Notes under the pieces: generated by a model
Database searches by the model: none
The model's input: only the letters and a program-made list of their open reading frames with translations
Told to the model about the DNA's origin: nothing
Part shown: in pieces, positions 33,058 through 45,889 of the stretch
Position numbering within the stretch: position 1 is the first letter of the stretch
How the letters are laid out: each line of letters opens with the position of its first letter
NCBI GenBank assembly: GCA_029844215.1
Contig: CM056724.1
Location: 88,927,093-88,991,092, forward strand
DNA: 64,000 bases
Direction of reading: 5' to 3'
Source of the DNA: Przewalskia tangutica
Taxonomy: Eukaryota; Streptophyta; Magnoliopsida; Solanales; Solanaceae
Program-made: the position numbers and the translations under genes

Positions 33058-36000
33058 TGTTATACCGTATTTTGAGTATGCGTGAGGACGTGCGTAGAAA
33101 TTTGAGCCTTAAGTTAGGCAAGTTTGAAATTTGTACCTGACACCCGATTAGAGTCGTTTTTCGAAAGCGTTTCCACGACTTTTGTTGGGAAAATTCCGGC
33201 TATGTCATTTATAATTTTTGCGGATTTTTAGAGGCGAAACATTTTGGACCAGCGGGAGGGTGGCATGTGTCACCTCACATTGAAACAAAGGGCGGCGAAA
33301 TGGCCATTCTTGCACGTTTTGTTGCCCAATTTTGGTCAAGGGTTAGGTAGGATATTTTTGTGTAGTTGATGAGCAAGTGGGACCCACAAACACATGGCTT
33401 GATCTTGACCTTACACTTGCTATACACTTGGAAGAATCTTGGCCATTGGTTGGCCATTTCTTCACCTATAAATACCTCCATGTTGATGAACTTCTTCATC
33501 CAAAATTGTTCTAAGTGTTAAAAATCTCTCCCTCTCAACCTTGAAATCGTCCAACACCCTCCCCTTGGTTAAGGCCTTTGGCGAGCCTCCCCTCCCCTTT
33601 GTGGTGTCTGGCAGTGGGGTACCCACTAGCCTAGTTGTTTCGTATAATACCCTTGTTGTGGTATAGAAATACTCTCCAAAGTATTGTTGTAATGTCCAAA
33701 TACCTTGGCCCAAATACCTTGTAGTATTCCCAGGGTTACACTTATAAAAGCCCAGAAAATACGATTATACTTCCTTTAGCCACAAAAACGAAACCCTAAG
33801 GAAATCTTCACCCGTTGTTGAAGTTGTAAGTAGAAGTTGGTTAGAACTTCTAAGGGTTGTTTGGAGCGCTCGGAGTAGGAGCTAAGCGTTGCTCAGGATC
33901 GATTTTATACTTGGATAATTTTGGGCTTATCGAGGTAAACACTACTGTCCTTCTATTGTAATTGGAAATTACATAAGTGTTGAATATATAGTTGTTGTAT
34001 ACTATATATAGAACTGAACTTAGTATTGTGGCAATGTCTTTTGACTTAAGCCTGAAGAATAAAGAATTGAACAGTAATCACATAGAAGGATAATAAAGAG
34101 AAGAACTGAACTGTAATTACCTAGGGCTATATTACAGTAGACTTATGTAGCATTACTGTGTAGTAGAATTATGCAGCGTCAGGTTAGGCGTGTTAACCCC
34201 CTGGTTGGCTTGGTAGGCCTGCGATAAAGGAGGAGATTTACGTTGTTGCGGGGAGAGTCTTTGAATTTTACGTAGAAAGATAGAAACTTGTGGTTTGGGG
34301 TTAATAGGCGTTTGTGACCTTTATAGGTGAAAGTACTAAGAGTAGCGTATTCTCGAGGAGTGGAAAGGGCTAGCAAGGTTGTAGTACTTGGAGCTTTTGC
34401 TTATTGTCGATAATCGTCGCGAGGTATGTGAACCTCTTCCTATCTCTTCTAGCATGATATGTGTGAACTATGTAGTACGGTGAGCGTACGTGTTAAGCGT
34501 GTTTGATTGTTCTTAAAACATAAAGTGTTATAACGGCTTTATGGGAAGTTGGTTATAACAGCTTTATGTAGGTAAGAAAATACTTGGTGGTTTTAAAAGG
34601 TAACTGATGTGAATTATAACTGGCTAATTATAATAAAGAACTTGATGTATTTCAAAAGATTTATAAATCGTTTTGGAAGGGAGAGTAACACTTGGTTTTA
34701 AAAGGTTTTAAAAGAGTTATACTAGCTTTATGGGGAGTTAGGTATAATGTCTTAAGAGAGGTAAAGAAAATGGTTTACTGATGTTAGAAGTTAAGAGACT
34801 TGATCTTATAAGATAAGAGACTTAACTTATTTGTTTTAATGTGAATGTTTGTGTGAAACCTCATTCGTGAGTAATGAGTACTTGGTTTTATTTAAAGGGA
34901 TAATGTTTCTTGATTTGGAAATCGAGAATGTGTATCGACAGGACAGCTGCGGCGTTAATAAAGGAAAATGTATTGAATAATGATGAATTGTATTAAAACC
35001 GGTAGAAACCTCCATCTGCATAGAAACTAAGATGAGACAAAATGATATACATTTTCTAGATCATGGTCTTTGTAATAAGAATGTTGTAAACAAGAATAAC
35101 CTACTCTCGCGTGAGACATATATTACTCAATTGTTCTAAAAGGAATCAAGTGATTAAGTTTGGAAACTATGAAACCATTTGAAAATGAGAAGCTTGAGTA
35201 ATTGAAACTAGGCAAACTGGAACTTAGGAAAAGAATGTTGTTACTTGATTTTGAAAAGGGAATGTGGGTTGGTCATTCTAATACTACGGTATCGGGTGAC
35301 TTTTATAAAAGTAATGGATCTCTTTTAAAAGAACTTGACGTATGTAGTACTTTGGGGTTAAAAACCCGGACTTTGGCATAAAATGAAAGTACTTTGAGTT
35401 GTTATTGTGAAACTTGCCTTTGCTTGTTATTGTGAAACTTGCCTTTGCTTGTTGTTGTGAAACTTGCCTATGCTTGTTGTTGTGAAACTTGCCTATGCTT
35501 GTTGTTGTGAAACTTGCCTATCTTGTGATGATAGCCTTTGTTGTGCAAGTGTGGTATTTACGTATTCTGGCGTCTCTCGATAGAGGCGATTGACTTGTTG
35601 AGAACTTACTTGGGCGTGCTGGCAGTGATGGAGAATTCCACGGGTATGTTTCCATTTTGATTACTGTCTTGTTGTTGATGTCACATGGACATGTCTACAC
35701 CGTCTGATATTCGAGGGCACGCGACGTGCGGCGGGTTGATTACCGATATATGGTTATGCGCAACATGGGCGTGTCTACGTCACGATGATTCCGGCATGTG
35801 GCGTGCGGCGGGGTTGACCACTGATATATTGTTATTGAGGTTACATGGGCATGTCTACCGTCGTCACGATTCCGGGGCATGTGGCCGTGCGGCCTTGTTA
35901 TTATGTGTTGCATCATGGACGTATCTGCCGTCTGATTCGGGGCACGCGCCATGATGCGAACATGATGGATGTTGTGGGCGTGAGACCCATAGTTATATTT

Positions 36001-36548
36001 AGTGGTGACTTTGAGGCGTGAGTCACGACTTGGCTAACTTTTATGTTGCGTCTTGTATTTTGGTTATCATACATGTCTCCCGCTTTTTAAGCTATTATGA
36101 TTTCATTCTGATGTTGACCGTTTCACATACTTGGTACTGTTATCGACCTCCTTGAGTGCGTTCATCTGCCGCAGTAAGTACATCGATCGTGGATCCGCTC
36201 TTAGGATCTCATTTCGCGTGTTGGAAAGCTCGTTCCTTGAAGGCTTATCTTTGGTATGTTTCCTGAGTTGTAGGTTCTTGTACATTCGGGGTATGGCGGG
36301 AGCCACTGTCGTCATAGTTGTTGTAAATCTTAAGTGCATGCCTTTGTTGTGGCGGGGTTTGTAAAAAGGATAAGCGTTCGGGTTTTTATGTATATCTTTG
36401 AAGGCATTTGTTTTGGTTGCTTTGTTTATTTATTATATCTCTTGTTTCATGACTCGTGTTTTATTTTCCGCTGGTTTTCTCAGATGTTGTATCACTAGGG
36501 TGCCCGGGGTAAGGCACCAGTCACGGGCCCGGAATTCGGGGCGTGACA
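33058..36548 (+). repeat. Element E LTR3, complete (3,491 bp)
   Basis: It begins TGTTATACCG and ends GGGGCGTGACA, followed by the TSD CCATC. The TATA box is at 33467-33474, the 25-bp array at about 35398-35525 and the 70-bp array at about 35685-35960. An ATGGCGGG-type arm pairs with a CCCGTCAT-type arm near 36292 (slightly broken in this copy). Confidence 0.88.
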
Positions 36549-38438
36549 CCATCTTTCATTCAAAAGAGGAAAGGGTCTTTCTCCCTCAACCCTTCCCGTC
36601 GCCGCCGCCGCCCTTCGCCGGAGCTCCAAGCTCCGGCGAACCCCCTTGAAACACCTGCAGCCACACCCGTCCCCTCTCCACACCTCCCGTCGCCGCCACT
36701 ATTCCAGTCGATACCCTCACCACTGCTCACACACACACACACACGCAACAACAACCCACCATCTCCGGCGAACACCCACGCCACACACTGCCCGTCGCCC
36801 TCTTCCATGTCCCCTCAACCTGTCGTCTACACCACCGTAACTCCGGCGAAGTCACGCCGCCGGAGTTCGAACACCAACCCCATCGTTGAACACCCACAAC
36901 CGTCAACATCAACCCAGCCGCAATAACACTTCATCCCTGTTCATCTTTCTCACAACATCAGCGTCGCCCATTTCCGGTAAATCCGTCGACCATCTCTCAC
37001 CACGCCTCGCGGAGGTGATTCTGCGAGTTGCGTTTATGCGTGTTGTTGGTTTCAATATGGACTGTTTTGTTTCGCATTTTGATACCTCGCCGGAGTTCTG
37101 AATCTCCGACGACCTGTGTGGGTTTTATTTCTTGATAAGCTGTTGGGTTTGGTGAATGAACGAATTTACTGGTTTTTATTGTGTCTAGCCGGAATGTAAA
37201 ATTTCCGGCGACCATCTGTTGACAAATTTACCCTGGCTTTGTTTTTATTTCAGGATCTGTTGCGTACTGTGTTGTTGGGACTGTTTTTTATTTATTTTAG
37301 TAATTTGGCCGGAGTTAAAAACTCCAGCGAGCTGGTTCGGTGATATTGTGGAGTTTGTCGGCTTACGTTTGTGTTGGACTGATTTTCGCTGGTTTTGCTA
37401 TTGGTGGACTGTTTGTGGGTGTGGGGGCTGCTTTCTGGACTGGTTTTTGTGGGTTTTACCACTGTTACGATGTTCTGATTTTCGGGACTAATTCTGGACA
37501 GTTTCGCCCCTTTATTTTTATTAAACTGATTTTTTTTTAAAGAACAAATGCTACACTTGGTATTTTATTTTATTAAATTGATTTTGAACAAGATACTACA
37601 CTTGGTATTTTACTGATTTTTGAACATGACACTACACTGGCCAAAGAAGGATTTATCCGTCGATCCGAGGCCTCGTGGTAAGCGAGACGGAATATGTGGG
37701 CGAGGAGGAAAGTGAAAAGATTAGACGAGAATGCATAGTATCGTTCACCGGGAGGTGAGTCGACCGCAGCCGAAACGATATTGGCTTCTCATGTCTTAGT
37801 ATCTTCGGCATAACACTAGCTGAGCCCACACTATATAATACAATATATCTTCTACATATATATCTATATATATATACATACATTGTGTTTGTTTGGTAGT
37901 TTATTTATTATTTACTAACTCTTCTACTAAGTGTCTTTTGCAGTGAGGCCTTTACACTCAAAGTTAAAGCATTCACATAAAATAAAATAAAAACGAAATG
38001 TCGCTAATTTCTCTTCATTACATCTTTTTATGATTATTTGCTTTTATTACTATCTTGTTAAATATATATCTATTTTAAATATTTGCATGCCTAGTTTAAA
38101 TATCTCTTAGTTGATTTAATAATTAGAACACCTTTAGAATTGTAGATTGCATGTTAGCACAATAATATTAAGCCTAAGTTTGAACGGATAACCGCAAGTT
38201 AGCGGATCTTAAAGGATGTCTAACCCCTTTCCCTTTAGGATAATAAAGAACCCTTACCTAGAATCCCACATAGCTTTCGCAGACCTTTAAAAAATGGAGA
38301 TCATTCGTAGTATTTTATGCTACATTTTTAGTGTCCTAATTCACTATAATAATTAGGTGGCGACTCCTTTAAATGTATTTTAGGAATCAACAATATGTAG
38401 TAATCTCGTTTCGACTCCGGTTAAAATGGGGTGTTACA
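36549..38438 (+). repeat. Element D 5' LTR, second part, with five CCGGAG hairpins
   Basis: It continues the D LTR after element E and matches 47107-49017. Five inverted repeats built on CCGGAG or CCGGAA occur at 36614-36640, 36839-36867, 37088-37111, 37188-37209 and 37308-37328. The first two are perfect (12-bp and 10-bp arms). A TA-rich stretch lies near 37850-37880. It ends GGGTGTTACA at 38438. Open frames here are by-products of GC-rich repeats and are not supported as genes. Confidence 0.85.
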
Positions 38439-38441
38439 GCA

Positions 38442-38459
38442 TGGCGATTCCGCTGGGGA
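38442..38459 (+). other. Element D primer-binding site (tRNA-Arg type)
   Basis: TGGCGATTCCGCTGGGGA lies three bases after the LTR end. From memory, Tat/Ogre-lineage gypsy elements use a tRNA-Arg-complementary site of this form, which is the main reason for placing D in that lineage. Confidence 0.65.
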
Positions 38460-39373
38460 TTTTAGGTTCTTAACCACAACAAACATAGGTTAATTTATTG
38501 TGCTTTATTTTCTTTATTTTGCTTAAATTGCTTCCTTTATGTTTTACACTTATTTGCTTTTATTGTTTTGCCTAAATTATTCTGCTTTACATATAAATAT
38601 TTGCATATTGTCTTAACTGCTATTTGTTACCTCTTTCCTTAAACTGACATTACGCTCATATTTCCTCCCTTACGGAAAATTAACACTATCACACACTACA
38701 CGCGAGGTATGTTGTACGCACCCGCAAAATTTCTTTCAATTACCCAATTCTAGGAGAGTTGGCAAAGGCGCGGAGCAGCCGGACCATCCGGTGGCCGCAT
38801 AGTCTTCTCACTCGAGTGTCCGCTCGGGAACATTGTGTCTAGTGAAGCCAAATCTTAGAAACTTAAGATAGAGCTATACCACCCTTTATTTTTAAGTCAT
38901 GCATGCATTTATCTTAGGTGGGTTGATCCCTGGTATCGACGCCATAATTAGGAAAACACCAAAACTTGTCGACGGGTTTCACAACCCAACGACCCATTAG
39001 CATACTATGTGTAGCGCGACAATGATAGACAAATCCAAGCCTAAACATGACATGCCGAATTGGAAAACGTGCACCGTCATTTGGTCGCCATTTCCAACAA
39101 AAACATTGTAGTTTAATGACTTGGACCTATTTATCATAATCTCGCATATTTGGCGTTTAGGCCCACCTCTGGCATTAAAAGAGGTCCCTAACATGCTAAG
39201 ACGCGCGTTTGATATGATATTGTAATGTTTGTTGCTTTCATCTATGTGCACCTTACTACAGTATTTTGATACTTCATTTTGTGCATTCGCTTAACATTGA
39301 TTACGAGCTATACTAGTTTGGTTTTCTGGGGCTGTGTTATTCCTTGCGTTATCAGCGTGATACGCAGAAAACC
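38460..39373 (+). other. Element D leader, non-coding
   Basis: About 900 bp from the PBS to solo LTR F. It is AT-rich at first (TTATTTGCTTTTATTG), then mixed. No gag motif or long ORF is seen. The last bases AAACC are the F target site. Confidence 0.55.
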
Positions 39374-40157
39374 TGTCACGACCCAACCTCGGGCCCGTGA
39401 CTGGTGCCTTACCCTGGGCACCCTAGTGATACAATCATCAGAGAAAATCAGCGGAAATAAAAATTTAAACATGAAACAAGACATAAAGTAAGAAACAGGC
39501 TAACCAAAACGGTCACCTTCCTGTATATATATATCAAACCGAACAGTTAAATCCCTTACAAACCCTGCCCACAACAGTACTACAGACCTCTAAGAATGTA
39601 ACAACAACTATGACGGGACAGGGCCCCGCCATACCCCTGAAAGTACAAGTACCTACAATGACAGGGGACTATACCAAAAGATAAGCCTCCGGAGAAACGG
39701 AGCTTCCCAAAACGCTGAACTGTGATCCTATGAGCGAGGATCAACAATCGGTGTACCTCTACCTGCGGCATGAACGCAGCCAAGGAGAGGTCGAGATAAG
39801 TACCAAGTATGTGAAACTGAAAATACTGTAAATGAAATCATAATAGTCTATATAAAGCAGGAGACATGTATGATAACCAAACTACAGTACACAACATATA
39901 AGCAGTCAGGGACTCACGCCCTCAAAGTCATCACTCATGCCCGTGGAATTCCTTCCTCACTGCCGGTAGTCTATGACATAAATCATACTCATGTGACGCG
40001 CCCGTGGCATCCTACCTCACTGTCGGCGTACAAATATACAATACATATATATATCTCCTGCCCGTGGAATCCTCCGTCACTACCGGCAGCCGTAGGTGTA
40101 ACATATAACCATGTGACCCGCCAGTGGCATCCTACCTCACTGTCGGCGTACACATTT

Positions 40158-40188
<31 letters not shown>

Positions 40189-43100
40189 TCTGTGACGCAT
40201 GCCGGAATCCTCATCGGTGTAGCATGGTCATAACGCGTGCCCTCGGCGTCCTCATCGCAGCGCAGTCTTCGCGGGAGCTAGCCCATTGGAATAATGATCG
40301 ATATACATGCCCGGAATCCTCATCTGTAGACATGTCTTCGTGGGAGCTAGCCCATGGAATAATAGTAATGGTCACATGCCCGGAATCCCTCATCGGTGTA
40401 GACATGCCCACGTGACAATAATAATATCTGGAGTTTAACATTTGCGTGGCGCGTGCCCGGAATCCTCATCGGTGTAGACATGTCCACGTGATAATAATGG
40501 AAGCATACCCGTGGAATCCTCCGTCGCTTCAGACGTCCAATGAAACGTCGGCATCTAACGCGATCTGGTCGCGTGCCGGCATCCTCATCGTATAAGCATG
40601 ACCAAGATCAAACAAAATGGAAGCATACCCGTGGAATCCTCCGTCACTGCCGGTACGTCCAACAAATTCACAACAAGTCAGCCGGCCCTCCAACCGAGAG
40701 ACGCGGTAACATAGTAATACCACCAAAGGCTATCACAACTAGCATAGGTAAATTTAACATACTCTTAGACTTCCATTTTATGACAACGTATCCGGGTTTT
40801 AACCCCAAAGTACTACATACTCAAATTCTTTTCAAAAAGATCCATTTCTTTTACAAAAGTCACACGATACCCGTAGTATAAAAAAATAGAGTAACTATCA
40901 TTTCAAGTAAACCAAAACCATTTCCACACCTTCTTTTGAAATAAACCAAGACAATACCATGCCATCTTTCTAAACCAAATCACTTCTCCTTTTAAAATCA
41001 AGTTACCATTTTAAATCCAATAATAAAACCATTCTTTCGTTTTCATAAAGTCGTTATAACTAACTTCCCATAGAGCTATTATAACACTTTATGTTTTAAA
41101 CCAATTTAAGACAAAATCGTGCCTTTCTTTTAAACCAAAAACTCTTCAATTCCTCAAGTCTCTTTTCTTTTAGAAATCAAGTTCCTTACTTTGGAATTTA
41201 AGAAAATCAGTACTTGTTTATAATGATCTTACTAAAGTAGCCATGATCTAGGAAATGTAATACAATTTTGTCTTATCTTAGCTTCTATGCAGATGGAGGT
41301 TTCTACTTGTTTTAATATAATTAATTGTCATTACTTTTTCCTTTATTAACGCTGCATTGGCTTGTTCGATACTTATTCCCATTTCCGCAATCAATATAAC
41401 TTGTTCCTTTTCCTTTTCTTTAGACAAAGTACTCATTTCTCACGAATGAGGTTTCACCACTTTTTAACACAATTAAAGTTTTTCACATTTCATATCAAGT
41501 CAAATATAAGTCAAGTCTCTTATCTTTTAAAAACAACAAACCATTCTTTTACCTACATAAAGTCGTTATAACTAACTTCCCATAAAGCTATTATAACACT
41601 TTATGTTTTAAACCAACCAAAATTCGTTTAGCACACGTACGTCTACCGTACTACATAGTTCACAACAATCATGCTAGAAAAGATAGGAAGAGGTTCACAT
41701 ACCTCGCGACGATTATCGACAAATAGCAAAACGCTCCAAGTACTTCAACTTCGTCGGCTACTCCTTAAGCCAAGTAGATTACGCCACATGTAGTACTTCA
41801 ATCCTAAAATGGCCACAACACATCTACCAACTTCTAATTCTCTTCGTAGAATATTCTAAGTGCAAAGTCCCTAAATTCTACGGAAAATCGGACAACACTT
41901 CCTTTGTTTCTACATACTTTGCCACCTTTTTCAAGGCCGAATTCAATAACCAAACGCCACATTTAAGGCTTAATCAATTCAACAAATACAAAGGGGATTA
42001 CACGCCCTACAATACGTGTACAATTCCGCCCCACAACAACTACCAACTAGTCCATAAAACAATCCAATTACACAATGTCATTCTCGGCTAATAGGTGCAA
42101 CAACATAAAGTCTTCCAATTTTTTTCCAATCCAAGTTCTTGGGTCAAACATTTTATTTAGTCATAAACAACTTCAACAACTACAATTTCCTTCTTTATAT
42201 AACATGTGACAACTAAACTAGTAACCAACTTGAATTACAATCTTAAGGGCTAACATACTAGTTTTTGGATTAGGGTTCCAATATCCATAACACTTATCAA
42301 CTTCATAATATAAACACCTCATGCTTGCTAATATCCATAGCTACAACATTAAGTAATCTTAATTGCTAAAACGACAAGAATTATACCTTTACAAGCCCTT
42401 AATATTTCCAAGATTCAAAGTCGCTCCTTAGCAATTCTTAGCTCCTTTCCTTATGTTCCAATCTGCTCCAAGCACTCCTTAGAAGCTTATGAAGAACTCC
42501 TCTTCAAGTTCCATCTTCAAAGTTGAAGAACACCTTAGGGTTTCGCCTTGCGCCTAATACGAAAACGCCACTTTTCCGGGATCTTTCTATTGAGATAACC
42601 TTACAATACCCTTAGGAACCTTGGGTTTAAGTCTTGTGAATAATGGATCAAAACTACATTTTTTTTGTGTGAGAGAGGGACCAAACCCGAGAGCTCTTTC
42701 TTGGAGAACAAAAATGTGTGATTTAATTCTAAGTGTTGAAGAGCAAGTCTTGCACTAGTTGGGTATATATAAAATAATGAAGGGTCAAGATAATCACATA
42801 TGGGTGGCTAGGATGAAGAGCACTTGGATCATACACAAGTGGCAAGTTGACTTGGTCAATAATATCAAGCTAGCAAGACTTATCATCCACAATGGTCAAA
42901 TGACCATTTAACCCTTGCATAAAATGTCCAAGACCATGAGGGGGAGGTGCCACGTGTCGCCCTCCCATTCGTCCATAAAATTCTGTAACCCTCGCGGGCC
43001 CCACAAAACGTAAAATTCCTCGGGTGGGCCCCACGTGACCAAATCCATAAAAATAAATTCCAAAATTCTTATAAGTTCTTAAAGTAAATACCAAAGTTGA

Positions 43101-43250
43101 GAATCCAATTCTCAATAATAAACCGTTTTCCTTCACGAAGCTCGAAAACTTTTCCGTCGAAAAATCACATCTTTCTTCCTTTCAAATTTTAATGTCGTAT
43201 TCTCGCACGTACGTACTCATATACATACCCTGGAACTACGGGGTGTAACA
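39374..43250 (-). mobile_element. Solo LTR F (3,877 bp), related to E and B, reverse orientation
   Basis: Plus-strand ends are TGTCACGACCC at 39374 and GGGTGTAACA at 43250; on the minus strand it starts TGTTACACCCCG and ends GGGTCGTGACA. The TSD AAACC is at 39369-39373 and 43251-43255. No interior remains, so it is a solo LTR left by LTR-LTR recombination. Minus-strand features shared with E include ATGGCGGGGCCCTGTCCCG, CACATACTTGGTAC and GCGAAACCCTAAGG. Confidence 0.88.
39940..40670 (-). repeat. Minisatellite in solo LTR F
   Basis: About ten imperfect units share GCCCGTGGAATCCTCCGTCA or GCCCGGAATCCTCATCGGTG, followed by TAGACATGTCCACGTG. On the minus strand the units resemble the E 70-bp units (CACATGTCTACACC, GATTCCGG). 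Variation between units is high. A (TA)n run lies near 40161-40186. Confidence 0.75.
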
Positions 43251-44514
43251 AAACCCATATCCCAAACAACAATTTTCTCAAAATTTTCTCAAATTTCATC
43301 ACAATTCGGAACTACGTGTGACCTGATTCTCATGCGGATACGTAGCGGCCATTTAAACCGGTCCCCACCTTTTAGAAAAATCCTAATTTTCCATCTCTTA
43401 AGAATCTCTTTATTCTCCGTCACCGACGAACTATGGTTTAAACTGGTTCCTTTGGCAAAATGCATAGGCGGCCATATCAGCTTTGGTCTCATCTTTAAAA
43501 AAAAATGAAACAAAAAAAAAATACTCGAAGTCTAATCAACGAACCCAACTTCAACTGGGGCTATTCTCCTGGACTATGTATCTACTTGATCTCTATGGTG
43601 AGATACGTAGGTGGCCACATCGGTCTCAGTCCAACTCTTTTTAAAAAATTTTGCCTTTACTCTACCGGTTACAAAGCACAATCCATCCAATCTCTGCGAT
43701 AGGATAGTTCGGTATTCCATATCAAATTCGATCTCGTTCATTCGACATCCGCTTATGCCAAAACTGGGGCTGCTTTAAGAAAAAGCTTCACTGCAAGGAG
43801 AGGCCGCCAGTACCGAATAACATATTATCGACTACGCTCTCGTAGCCAAATACTTAAAGCCAGACAACGGTTACAGGTCCGAACAGATCGGGCATGCGAG
43901 TGGTCAGAGTTAAAGCTACAAAGTCCGCACAAATCAGCAACCCATTTCAAATCTCACAAATTTTCTTTTGAGTATAGATAACAGGGGCTGGAAATTTGGC
44001 AACGTTGAAGGGGATTTTCGCATAGCAGCTCGGCTCACAGGGCCACATTCTTATCCTCATTCATTCGTTTTTGCATATCTATAACACTAATTATTACATC
44101 TATCTTTGATTTGGTAGGAAGTTTCACATAGCAGCTCAGCTCACAAAGCCATAATCACACGCGTCTATCAATGCGTCATTTGGCTCACAGGACCACTTTC
44201 ATCCTCATTTCTCAATCACTTTATGACTCTAATTATTTTATTCGGTTTATATTCTGCAGGTAATTTCATCATAGTGGCCTGGCCCACCGGGTCGAAATCC
44301 TCTTATTACGTCTATCAACGACGTCTTCTTATTATGGTCGCACAACAACGTTAGCTAAATTACGGCTATCAATGACGTCATTTGTTACGTTTATTCAATG
44401 ACCTTCATCTTATTACGTTCACACAATGACGTCCTCCTATTACGGCTATCAACGACATCCTTTTATTACGTCTATTCAACGACGTTCATATATTGCGTCC
44501 ACACAACGACGCCC
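43251..44514 (+). other. Element D interior after F, non-coding with degenerate repeats
   Basis: Three degenerate copies of a block with GATACGTAGGTGGCCACATC and GGTCTCA occur near 43335, 43465 and 43600. CAGCTCGGCTCACAGGGCC-type blocks recur near 44030, 44130 and 44190. Short units with TATTACG and CAACGACG lead into the 84-bp array. No coding motif is recognised. Confidence 0.55.
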
Positions 44515-44850
44515 TCTTATTACGCCTATGCAATGGCCTTATCCACATTTCGTATATGCAACGACGATCTCTATATCGCGTCCACTCAACGACGCTATCT
44601 TATTACGCCTGTGCAATGGCTTTATCTACATTTTGTCTATGCAATGACGACTTTTATATCGTGTCTACACAACGACGCCATCTTATTACGCCTGTGCAAC
44701 GGCCTTATCTACATTTCGTCTATGCAATGACGACCTTTATATCGCGTCCACTCAACGATGCCATCTTATTAGGCCTATGCAATGGTCTTATCTACATTTC
44801 GTCTATACAACGACAACCCATATATCGCGTCCATACAACGACGTCATATC
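44515..44850 (+). repeat. 84-bp tandem array in element D (4 copies)
   Basis: Units start CTTATTACGCCTATGCAATG near 44515, 44599, 44683 and 44766. They continue CTACATTTCGTCTATGCAAT and ATATCGCGTCCACTCAACGA. Because 84 is a multiple of three, several frames stay open across the array; this is a by-product of the repeats. Confidence 0.85.
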
Positions 44851-45366
44851 AATGCCTGAGCATCAGCATCATCTGCATCAATGCCTGAGCACCGACATCA
44901 TCTGCATCAATGCCTACGCACCGACATCATATGTATAAATGTTTGAGCACCGGCATCATCTAAATCACACCTGAGCACCGGCGTCATCTGCATCAATGCC
45001 TGAACACCGGCATCATCTAAATCACGCCTGAGCACCGGCGTTATTTAAGTCAACGCCTGAGCACCGACGTCATCTGCATCAATGTCTGAGCACCGACATC
45101 ATCTAAATCACGTCTGAGCACCGGCGTTATTTAAGTCAAACGCCTGAGCACCGGCGTCATCTGCATCAATGCATGAGCACCGACATCATCCGCATTAATG
45201 TCTGAGTACCGGCATCATTCGTGATCAATGTTCGAGCACCGCGATCATTCGTGATCAATGTCGAGCACCAGATCATTCGTGATCAATGTCTGAGCACCGG
45301 CATCATCTAAGTCAACGCCTGAGCACCAGCGTCATATGCACAATAACGACTGAGCACCGGCGTCGC
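44848..45366 (+). repeat. ~29-bp tandem array in element D (about 17 copies)
   Basis: The unit is close to ATCAATGCCTGAGCACCGAC plus ATCATCTGC, with variants CGCCTGAGCACCGGCGTC and ATCTAAATC. Period is about 29-33 bp. It is unrelated to the arrays on either side. Confidence 0.85.
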
Positions 45367-45889
45367 TCACGTCACATCTATCGTGCATGAACTAAACCTG
45401 CAACGTGTCAACACAATGGCGTCACTTTCAACACTTTACGTCTACACAGGACGACACTCCAACTCACAGGATCACATTTCTTATATTCATACTTTATCAT
45501 ATTTTATCGTTTTAATAATTATGCACTAACTTTTCTTAAGTTTTAGCCTACAGGTTCCTCAATTCACAGGAGCAGTTGCAACACGTCTGTGCAAGGACAA
45601 CATCTCGGCATTCAACACGTCTGTACGAGGATGACATCTCGACATTTGCAACATCCAACATATCACACAGGGACCACATCTCTATCCGGAGAATTGCATT
45701 TCCTCATATATTCATGCTTTATCATTTTTCTGTCTTAACAGTTATGCACTAATCTTTTTAAGCTTTAGCCTGCAGGAGCCTTAATTTACAGGAGCATAAG
45801 CACAACGTGGAACTATCTCTTACGGCAAACTGAAGCAATTTGTACCTCGAACGTTGATTCGCTCTCCTCCAGCATCCCGCAACACAGAA

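Larger units (their letters stand above)
25410..36548 (+). mobile_element. Element E: gypsy-type element with three LTRs in tandem
   Basis: It is bounded by TGTTATACC at 25410 and GGGCGTGACA ending at 36548, with TSD CCATC (25405-25409 and 36549-36553). Order: LTR1 (25410-26905, cut short), 3' interior piece (26906-27514), full LTR2 (27515-30932), interior with gag remnant (30933-33057), full LTR3 (33058-36548). Only the outer ends carry the TSD, so this behaves as one insertion with LTR-interior-LTR-interior-LTR structure and one internal deletion. No pol is present. Confidence 0.85.

Noticed and set aside
36543..36926. Pro/Ser-rich ORFs on both strands in the D LTR (also 46863-47430)
   Set aside because: GC-rich LTR sequence with hairpins and CCG runs. 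The frames are not kept between the two LTRs and no domain is present.
39870..40415. 181-residue plus-strand ORF
   Set aside because: It crosses the minisatellite of solo LTR F and reads antisense to that LTR.
44398..44888. Overlapping long ORFs in two or three frames
   Set aside because: They follow an 84-bp tandem repeat; a unit length divisible by three keeps frames open. Proteins are repetitive with no domain.
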